From: Burkholderiaceae bacterium | Lineage (GTDB): Bacteria > Pseudomonadota > Gammaproteobacteria > Burkholderiales > Burkholderiaceae_C | Assembly (NCBI GenBank): GCA_023268425.1 | Contig: JALRFN010000184.1 | Span: 1 to 11,950 of the forward strand | Reading direction: 5' to 3' | DNA: 11,950 nucleotides | Shown here: positions 7,017 to 11,950 of the stretch, piece after piece | Layout of the letters: every line of letters begins with the position of its first letter | Numbering within the stretch: position 1 is the stretch's first letter | Program-made: the position numbers and the translations under genes | The notes under the pieces: generated by a model | Database searches by the model: none | The model's input: only the letters and a program-made list of their open reading frames with translations | What the model was told of the DNA's origin: nothing

Positions 7017-7033
7017 GGCTCAGGTCAAACCAA

Positions 7034-7936
7034 TCATTGACCTTCTGGTTTCACCGGCGGATAAGCCAGGGGTTTGGCCTTGGCTGCAGGCGCTGCTTGT
7101 TGTGCCTGTGCAGCGCGCTGCATGGTCTCCAAATAACGCTCTTTTTCCAATTGCACCATGGCTTCGACTTGGCGCTTCAAGCCATTGACGTTGCCAATGC
7201 GGCCTTGCAAGGCCGACACCGAACTGCCCAAGTCTTTGACCGTCTTGGACTGTGCCTCCATGGCCGCTTTGAGCGACTCAACCTGGGTGCCCAAAGCGCC
7301 ATTGGTCGCCGCCACTTGCTTGGCCGCTTGCCCAGGCAGTTGGGTCAGCAGCTCGGCCGTTTGCGCCAAGGAGTCTCGCACCTCTTTGGCCAACTTTTCC
7401 TGCGTGGTGACGATTTGCTCTTGCTTGGTGTTCAGCGACTCGATGCGCTCACGCAAGCTGGACACGTCCTGCGACGAGGCATTGAGCTCCACCACACGCT
7501 TGCCCACGGCCATCATCATGCTGTCGAGCTCGCTGATGCGGGAGCCCAAGCGCAGCGCCGATACCGAGAACAGCACCGAGGAGATGAACATCACGATGCC
7601 ACCCACGATCACCAGCACCTTCAAATACAAGATGTTTTGGTTGTTGACGTCGTTCCAAGCGGTGATGGAATTTTTGAAATCTTCTGCGATGCCCGTGGTG
7701 GCCATGGCACTGCGGTTGGCCAAATCGGCCGACTCCAACACCGCTTCGGTCAAGCTGTCCACGTGGCGACCAAACCGATCCAGCTCCAACTGGATTTCCG
7801 GATTGATGGCTTGCGCATAAGCAGGCTCGACTTTGGCCTCGGGCTCTTGATCGGTTTGCTCACCCTCGGTGTCGACAACCGCCTCGTCTGCGGTTTGGTC
7901 TTGTTCGTTCATTTCTTCTTGCTTGTCGTCGCTCAT
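7034..7936 (-). CDS. Membrane-anchored coiled-coil protein, last gene of the flagellar unit
   Basis: Not a family I can name. The 300-residue product has a very acidic, Asp/Glu/Gln-rich head (1-36), a helical stretch (46-100), one strong membrane segment at about 107-129 (VLVIVGGIVMFISSVLFSVS), and a long heptad-like helix at about 132-270 with many Ser/Gln/Glu/Lys and no Cys. A Pro/Ala tail (280-300) ends the protein. No cleavable signal peptide is seen. Its ATG overlaps the stop of the 120-residue gene in ATGA, and a hairpin terminator follows it. The likely layout is one domain in the cytoplasm and a coiled coil on the other side of the inner membrane, but flanking charges do not settle which side is which. 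A scaffolding or partner-binding role at the flagellar base is inferred only from the operon. Confidence 0.8.
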   Translation of the reverse strand: MSDDKQEEMNEQDQTADEAVVDTEGEQTDQEPEAKVEPAYAQAINPEIQLELDRFGRHVDSLTEAVLESADLANRSAMATTGIAEDFKNSITAWNDVNNQNILYLKVLVIVGGIVMFISSVLFSVSALRLGSRISELDSMMMAVGKRVVELNASSQDVSSLRERIESLNTKQEQIVTTQEKLAKEVRDSLAQTAELLTQLPGQAAKQVAATNGALGTQVESLKAAMEAQSKTVKDLGSSVSALQGRIGNVNGLKRQVEAMVQLEKERYLETMQRAAQAQQAAPAAKAKPLAYPPVKPEGQ

Positions 7937-8295
7937 TTCATCACCTGCTGAACTGGTGCCATCAATCGATTGAGGCGCTCACGCACCTCTGCATTTTTTG
8001 CCCGCAAGGCCTTCAACGGCCCGCGAAAATCCACCCGCGTTTCTGGCGCGCGTCCCATGTGGGTGACCCGCGCAGGTCGCACCGCCCAGTCCTGCTGGGC
8101 CGGCATCACCACCGCGTCTTCGAACGCGGCCCACTGCACGCCACCTTCCGTCGCTTGTACGCGCCGCTCTTGGACACCGGATTGGCGCTCTTGACCAAAG
8201 CCTTTGACTGGCTGTGTCGACGTCGCCGAGCTCAAGCCAGCGGGAATGTTGACTTCATGCGGCGCGTCGGAGCGAATCACATCTGGCTGATTCAT
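7933..8295 (-). CDS. Small soluble hypothetical protein in the flagellar unit
   Basis: No recognisable family. The 120 residues begin MNQPDVIRSDAPHEVNIPAG. The first 50 or so are polar and probably disordered (Ser/Thr/Gln/Val). A middle part, GGVQWAAFEDAVVMPAQQDW (51-70), may form strands. A basic amphipathic helix, PLKALRAKNAEVRERLNRLM (93-112), ends the chain. There is no membrane segment or signal peptide. AAGGA lies 7 bases before ATG 8295. The gene starts 3 bases after the preceding stop and overlaps the next start by ATGA, which supports real translation. It could be an adaptor or chaperone linking the two membrane proteins encoded either side, but that is inference only. Confidence 0.7.
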   Translation of the reverse strand: MNQPDVIRSDAPHEVNIPAGLSSATSTQPVKGFGQERQSGVQERRVQATEGGVQWAAFEDAVVMPAQQDWAVRPARVTHMGRAPETRVDFRGPLKALRAKNAEVRERLNRLMAPVQQVMK

Positions 8296-8298
8296 GCA

Positions 8299-9246
8299 TC
8301 ATTCCTTTTTTTGCGCTTCAGGAAGAATCGGCTTGAGTGCGCCAGACTGTAGCGAGGTGTCCACGGGCAACGATGCATCGGCACGATACCAAGCGGTCAC
8401 CAAGGCTGCACACAACACCAGCACCGCCACCGACACTGCGGCCAAACCCCATGTTTTGCGCCGCCGCATGCGCCGCGCCAAGTCAGGCGAGGGGGCGGGT
8501 GGCGCCTCGATTTCCGACTCCTGAGGCGGCTCATACTTGTCCATCACCGCTTGCGTGGGGGGAGGTACTGCCCAGGAAGGGCGCACCCAAACGTCCAGCT
8601 CGACTGGGCCGTCTTCGCTTTCCTTCAAGCCCAGTTTTTCCAGCCAACGGGAAACCGCCTCGCGCTGCGCACCGTCACGCGCTTGGTTGAGCAAATGCTC
8701 CAACTCTTTGGCCTCTGGCGTCTCGACGCTCCACTGCAGCACGCGACGACCCAACAGGTTGCGGCGACGCGCCACATCGCCCTCGTCACCCATCAACAAG
8801 ACCACACGCACGCAAAGGCCAGGAAAATCCACCGCCAAACGTGCCATGACCTGCAATTCGGTTTCCGCCACGGCCTCCGCGTCGTGCACCACAAACACCC
8901 GCGTTTTGGCGCCAGGCGCGGGCATGGCTTGGGCTTGCGTGAGGGGAATTTCGGCCAACCACTGGTTGAAGCGCGCCAACAAGATTTCGGTGGTGGTGGG
9001 GAAAATCACCTCCACTGACAAATCTGGCTGCACGCGCAAGCGGCGCACCAACAAGCGCCCATAGTGATCAACCAAAGCGGGACGCTCGCTGGTGAGCAGC
9101 ACGTTCATGCCGTCGTGCTGCAGGCCGTGCACCAAGCCTTCCATGCGCAAGCGATCGCTGGCCCGCAAATAAGCCTCTGAGTCGTCCCAGTCTTTGGGCA
9201 AAGTCCCCATGGACGGCTCCACGCGCAACTCCTCGGTCGTGTCCAT
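8299..9246 (-). CDS. Inner-membrane protein with degenerate ExeA/AAA-like domain, after flhB
   Basis: A 315-residue protein. Residues about 35-200 follow the layout of ExeA/DamX-type AAA domains. A strand and loop GMNVLLTSERPALVDHYGRL (46-65) sits where Walker A should be. VFVVHDAEAV (117-126) sits in the Walker B place, followed by 'LQVMARLAVDFPGLCVRVVL', like the 'LR.L.NFPG..IVL.G' region of that family. The P-loop Gly-Lys-Ser/Thr is absent and the Walker B Glu is missing, so ATP binding is doubtful. A Pro-rich linker (228-253), the basic RRMRRRK (258-264), one membrane helix (about 266-287) and a 28-residue tail follow; the charges place the N-terminal domain in the cytoplasm. Its ATG overlaps the flhB stop (TGATG), so it is coupled to flhB. 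No established function; the AAA assignment is by eye. Confidence 0.8.
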   Translation of the reverse strand: MDTTEELRVEPSMGTLPKDWDDSEAYLRASDRLRMEGLVHGLQHDGMNVLLTSERPALVDHYGRLLVRRLRVQPDLSVEVIFPTTTEILLARFNQWLAEIPLTQAQAMPAPGAKTRVFVVHDAEAVAETELQVMARLAVDFPGLCVRVVLLMGDEGDVARRRNLLGRRVLQWSVETPEAKELEHLLNQARDGAQREAVSRWLEKLGLKESEDGPVELDVWVRPSWAVPPPTQAVMDKYEPPQESEIEAPPAPSPDLARRMRRRKTWGLAAVSVAVLVLCAALVTAWYRADASLPVDTSLQSGALKPILPEAQKKE

Positions 9247-10406
9247 CAGGCCATGCTCCCGCGTTCTTGCTTGCCATCGGCGTCAAAGCGCATGCCCGCA
9301 GGCACCTTGGGGCTGGGCTTGGCCATGGCCTGTTCACCTGGGCGCACACTGGACAAGCTGTAAACATAGGCAATGACCTGCGCCACGGCCACATACAACT
9401 CTTCAGGGATGGATTGATCCAAATCCGTCGTGTAGTAGAGCGAGCGCGCCAGCGGGGGCGCGGCAAACACGTGCACATCGTGCTCTTTGGCTTCTGCGCG
9501 GATGCGCGCGGCCAAGTGGTCAATGCCTTTGGCCACCAAAATCGGCGCCCCGTGGCCCGTGGGGTCATAAGACAGGGCCACGGCGAAGTGCTCGGGGTTG
9601 GTGATCACGACATCGGCGTCTTTGACTTTGGCCATCATCCGCGCGTTGGCAATTTCACGCTGGCGGCGGCGAATCTGGGCCTTGACCTCGGGTCGGCCCT
9701 CGATGTCTTTCATCTCGTCTTTGATCTCTTGTTTGGTCATGCGCATGCGCTTGTTGAACGCGTGGCGCTGGTAGGGCACGTCGACGGCAGCGATCAAGGC
9801 CAGGCTCAAGGCGACATACAAACCGGCTTGCACGACCATGTGGCCGGCTTTGACCATAGCTGGCTCCAGCGCCATGGTGCCCAAGGCCGTCAAGTCGTCC
9901 AAATTGGCCATGACGTTCATGACCAGCACCGCAGCGACCACAGCGAACTTCAGCACAGCCTTGCCCAACTCAACCGCGGCACGCGGGCCAAACATGCGCT
10001 TGAAGCCTTGCACCATAGAAAATTTGGTGGCCTTGGGCTGCAAGGCCTTGAGGCTGAACAAATACCCCCCCGTCATGCCAGCGGAGAGCACCGCGATCAC
10101 CACGGTCAAAGCAAACAAGGGCACCAAAAGCACCATCATGTCCACCCACATGTGGGCAAACGCGCCCGGCAAAAGGCCGGTGCTGTTGACGATGCGCGCA
10201 TCAAAACGAAAGCCCGCGGCAAACACCTGCGACATGCGCTCGTACACCCAGGTGCCACCCAGGAAAAAGAACGCCATTGCGGCAATGGTCACCGCAGCAG
10301 CCGACAACTCGGTGGAGCGCGCAACTTGGCCTTCCTCGCGGGCCTTCTCCAGGCGCCGCGCGGTCGGCTCTTCGGTTTTTTCTTGTGCGCTGTCGCTGTC
10401 AGCCAT
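9246..10406 (-). CDS. flhB: Flagellar export apparatus protein FlhB
   Basis: FlhB is the self-cleaving substrate-specificity switch of the flagellar type III export gate. It has 386 residues, a usual length. The N-terminus SDSAQEKTEEPTARRLEKAR is family-typical. Four membrane segments lie near 35-52, 88-110, 147-168 and 185-208. The cytoplasmic domain starts with MTKQEIKDEMKDIEGRPEVK (223-242) and carries NPEH (270-273), cleaved between Asn270 and Pro271. The third position is Glu where Thr is commonest; Asn and Pro are intact. A 30-odd-residue polar tail follows the conserved domain. The ATG shares one base with the fliR stop (TGATG), with GGGGG 7 bases upstream. The next gene downstream is not flhA but an unknown membrane protein, again in a TGATG overlap. 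Confidence 0.96.
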   Translation of the reverse strand: MADSDSAQEKTEEPTARRLEKAREEGQVARSTELSAAAVTIAAMAFFFLGGTWVYERMSQVFAAGFRFDARIVNSTGLLPGAFAHMWVDMMVLLVPLFALTVVIAVLSAGMTGGYLFSLKALQPKATKFSMVQGFKRMFGPRAAVELGKAVLKFAVVAAVLVMNVMANLDDLTALGTMALEPAMVKAGHMVVQAGLYVALSLALIAAVDVPYQRHAFNKRMRMTKQEIKDEMKDIEGRPEVKAQIRRRQREIANARMMAKVKDADVVITNPEHFAVALSYDPTGHGAPILVAKGIDHLAARIRAEAKEHDVHVFAAPPLARSLYYTTDLDQSIPEELYVAVAQVIAYVYSLSSVRPGEQAMAKPSPKVPAGMRFDADGKQERGSMA

Positions 10407-11182
10407 CAGACGACCCCCGCCAGTTGTTGGAGTTCACTGATGCCGCGCATCCACAACCATTGGATGCGCACACCCGCGCTGGTCAAGGTCACCCACAACA
10501 ACACCAAGCCCACCATCAACATGATGGGGAAACCCACCGCAAAAATGTTCAAACTCGGCGCCGCGCGCGTGACCACGCCCAAACCGACGTTGATGAACAG
10601 CAAGGTCACCAAAACCGGCAAGGCCAGCAGCAAGCCCCCGACAAAGATGATGCTGCTCCAAACCAACAAGGCCTTGATGGCGCTCATCACGTCCCAAGCC
10701 TGAGCCACCGGGATGGTGCGAAAACTCTCCAACACCAAACCGATGGCCATGGCATGACCATCGAGCCCAACAAAGATCAGCGTGCCCATGATGACCAAGA
10801 TTTGCGAAATGATGGGCACTTGACCCATGTTGGGGTCGACCATGTTGGCCATGGCCAACCCCAAGGTCGACGACATGGCCTGACCACCCACGATGAAGGC
10901 CGCCACCACCATCTGCAAGCTCAGTCCCATCATCGCGCCAATCGCGGCCTCTTGAATCAACCAAACCAGGCCCGGCGCCGACACCGGATCAAGTTTCGGC
11001 CACTCGACCAAAGGCCACACCAACCAAGTCAACACCAAAACCAGGCTGATGCGGATGTTCAAACTCACCGCTCCCTGTGAGAAGACCGGGGCGGTCATGA
11101 TCAAGGCGGAGATGCGCGTCAGCGGCCAAGCGAGCGTGAACAAACGCTCGGTGACCGCGCCTGCCATCAACTCAATCGCCAT
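10406..11182 (-). CDS. fliR: Flagellar export apparatus protein FliR
   Basis: FliR is a core integral-membrane subunit of the export gate and assembles with FliP and FliQ into the protein-conducting complex at the MS ring. It has 258 residues, the normal length, and is strongly hydrophobic throughout. Recognisable segments are 'TRISALIMTAPVFS' (22-35), 'EAAIGAMMGLSLQMVVAAF' (78-96), 'GGQAMSSTLGLAMANMVDP' (99-117) and 'LLFINVGLGVVTRAAPSLNI' (194-213), the last being the best FliR signature. ATG 11182 follows the fliQ stop after 12 bases with GGGG 7 bases upstream; a second Met at residue 6 is possible but less well placed. The order fliP-fliQ-fliR-flhB is typical. Confidence 0.96.
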   Translation of the reverse strand: MAIELMAGAVTERLFTLAWPLTRISALIMTAPVFSQGAVSLNIRISLVLVLTWLVWPLVEWPKLDPVSAPGLVWLIQEAAIGAMMGLSLQMVVAAFIVGGQAMSSTLGLAMANMVDPNMGQVPIISQILVIMGTLIFVGLDGHAMAIGLVLESFRTIPVAQAWDVMSAIKALLVWSSIIFVGGLLLALPVLVTLLFINVGLGVVTRAAPSLNIFAVGFPIMLMVGLVLLWVTLTSAGVRIQWLWMRGISELQQLAGVV

Positions 11183-11194
11183 GCGCGCACCCCA

Positions 11195-11467
11195 TCACTG
11201 TTGAAACAGCGCGGGGATGCGCTCGAAGATGTGCTGGGTGAAATCGATCAAGGTACCGATTTGCCAGCTACCGAAAATCACCACGGTGAAGGCGATGGCG
11301 ATGAGCTTGGGGATGAAGCTCAAGGTCGCCTCATTGACCGACGTGGCCGCTTGGATCACGCCGATGAACAGACCGACCGCCAATGCCACGGTGAGCAAGG
11401 GCGCAGAAACCATGACCGCGACCCACATGGTTTCGCGAATCAAATCGATGACGCCTGATGTATCCAT
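11195..11467 (-). CDS. fliQ: Flagellar export apparatus protein FliQ
   Basis: FliQ is a small export-gate subunit, present in several copies around the FliP-FliR core. It has 90 residues with two membrane hairpin segments (about 16-40 and 50-73) and the family segments 'GLFIGVIQAATSVNEATLSF' (32-51) and 'PKLIAIAFTV' (53-62). ATG 11467 has GAGGA 6 bases upstream and lies 16 bases after the fliP stop. Nothing unusual is seen. Confidence 0.96.
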   Translation of the reverse strand: MDTSGVIDLIRETMWVAVMVSAPLLTVALAVGLFIGVIQAATSVNEATLSFIPKLIAIAFTVVIFGSWQIGTLIDFTQHIFERIPALFQQ

Positions 11468-11483
11468 GTGAATTCCTCGCCCG

Positions 11484-11819
11484 CTAAGGCATCACAAAAC
11501 TGTTGGCCAAGGAGCCGACCAACAAGGTCCACCCATCGACCAGCACAAACAACATCAACTTGAAGGGCATGGCGATCATCATGGGCGACAACATCATCAT
11601 GCCCATGGACATCAGCACACTGGCCACCACCAAGTCCACCACCAAGAACGGGATGTAGATCAAGAAGCCAATCGTGAAGGCGCTCTTCAACTCCGAAGTG
11701 ATGAAAGCAGCCACCAAGGTCGTGAAGGGCACTTGGTCCGGAGAGCCCAGTTCTTTGACGCCACCGATTTGCAAAAACATCGCGATGTTGTTTTCGCGGG
11801 TTTGGTTCATCATGAACGC
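11484..11819 (-). CDS. fliP: Flagellar export apparatus protein FliP, C-terminal part
   Basis: FliP is a pentameric core component of the export gate. Only the last 111 residues or so are present, against about 245 or more in the family. They begin AFMMNQTRENN and include 'GSPDQVPFTTLVAAFITSEL' and 'IYIPFLVVDLVVASVLMSMG', ending in 'VDGWTLLVGSLANSF'. These carry the final membrane helices and the conserved FITSEL and FLVVDLVVAS motifs. The in-frame ATG at 11813 is internal and not a real start. Immediately upstream (11823-11825) there is a stop codon in frame, and the sequence instead encodes an unrelated gene on the other strand. The missing N-terminal half is therefore lost at a junction, not simply beyond the edge. 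Confidence 0.93.
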   Translation of the reverse strand, partial: AFMMNQTRENNIAMFLQIGGVKELGSPDQVPFTTLVAAFITSELKSAFTIGFLIYIPFLVVDLVVASVLMSMGMMMLSPMMIAMPFKLMLFVLVDGWTLLVGSLANSFVMP

Positions 11820-11822
11820 GAT
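11812..11822. other. Probable chimeric junction between fliP and a molybdoenzyme gene
   Basis: The FliP match on the minus strand runs back to codons GCG-TTC (Ala-Phe) at 11819-11814 and then breaks, with isoleucine where arginine is usual and TAG next. The molybdopterin-subunit match on the plus strand starts at AACGCG (Asn-Ala) at 11815-11820. The two overlap by about 6-9 bases that fit both genes, which is typical of a microhomology join in a chimeric read or assembly. Confidence 0.65.
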
Positions 11823-11950
11823 CTACGATGCCATCGGGGTTCGGATCAAAACCCTGCCGGCGACACCCGAGAAGATCCTGAAGGCACTTCGGGACCGCAA
11901 ACCCGGGCCCACCCGGCAGGACAACCATCAACAACGTGAAGAGGCCGCAC
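11815..11950 (+). CDS. Xanthine-dehydrogenase-type molybdopterin subunit, C-terminal fragment
   Basis: The plus-strand frame reads NAIYDAIGVRIKTLPATPEK and then ILKALRDRK, continuing to the edge without a stop. 'NAIxDAxGVRIxxLPxTPEKxLxAL' is the C-terminal signature of the large molybdenum-cofactor-binding subunit of the xanthine dehydrogenase / CO dehydrogenase (CoxL) / aldehyde oxidase family, which hydroxylates heterocycles or aldehydes. The following polar tail (PGPTRQDNHQQREEAA) is probably the end of the protein or nearly so. Only about 45 codons are present, and upstream the sequence is fliP on the opposite strand. It is unrelated to the flagellar genes and most likely an assembly join. 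The family call is moderately good; the exact enzyme cannot be named. Confidence 0.6.

Noticed and set aside
9267..10703. 478-codon plus-strand open frame opposite flhB and fliR
   Set aside because: Extremely His/Gln/Gly-rich translation spanning two well-identified genes on the other strand; an antisense artefact of codon bias.
79..11913. 12-bp direct repeat CCCGGGCCCACC at 79-90 and 11902-11913, as if flanking a mobile element
   Set aside because: A few exact 12-mers are expected by chance in 12 kb, more so in GC-rich DNA. The right copy lies about 85 bases beyond the fliP breakpoint, and no integrase, transposase or terminal inverted repeats are present.
1..11950. CRISPR arrays, tRNA or rRNA genes, insertion sequences
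   Set aside because: None seen: no regularly spaced short direct repeats, no tRNA-like cloverleaf or rRNA segments noticed by eye, and no transposase-like frames.

Overview
The window looks like a fragment of a betaproteobacterial genome, most likely Burkholderiales and close to Comamonadaceae. This rests on the TrpE, TrpG, TrpD, TrpC, Ung and FlhB sequence style, the trpE-trpG-trpD-trpC order leading into ung, and GC-rich codon use. It is an inference from protein recognition; no search was run. Apart from a short piece at each end, every gene lies on the minus strand, so the window reads right to left in transcription order.

From the right: positions 11819 to 7034 hold a compact flagellar export block, fliP (C-terminal part)-fliQ-fliR-flhB. 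It is followed without a break by three unrecognised genes: a 315-residue inner-membrane protein with a degenerate ExeA/AAA-like domain, a 120-residue soluble protein, and a 300-residue membrane-anchored coiled-coil protein. From fliR onward the genes overlap by 1 or 4 bases or are 3 bases apart, so the three unknown proteins are probably made together with FlhB and may act at the flagellar base. A GC-rich hairpin at 6993-7016 ends this unit.

The 281-base spacer 6753-7033 separates the flagellar and tryptophan units. It contains a short reading frame with a Trp-Pro-Trp near its end (6849-6914) and two hairpins ahead of trpE, which together suggest a trp leader, although no U-tract terminator is visible. 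The biosynthetic operon follows: trpE (GTG start at 6752), trpG, trpD and trpC. These cover anthranilate synthase, anthranilate phosphoribosyltransferase and indole-3-glycerol-phosphate synthase, that is chorismate to indole-3-glycerol phosphate. After trpC comes a large gene for an approximately 796-residue helical-repeat protein with an exact 47-residue period, and then ung (uracil-DNA glycosylase), coupled to it by an ATGA overlap.

Both ends look like false joins. At about position 78 the ung frame stops matching the Ung family, and the other strand (1-78) encodes a piece of a dimethylglycine/sarcosine-dehydrogenase-like flavoprotein. At about 11812-11822 fliP loses its N-terminal half, and the sequence becomes the plus-strand C-terminus of a xanthine-dehydrogenase-type molybdopterin subunit. 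Two unrelated catabolic gene fragments, each about one short read long, abut truncated genes at the two extremities. This points to chimeric contig ends rather than biology. The native locus is about 79-11815.
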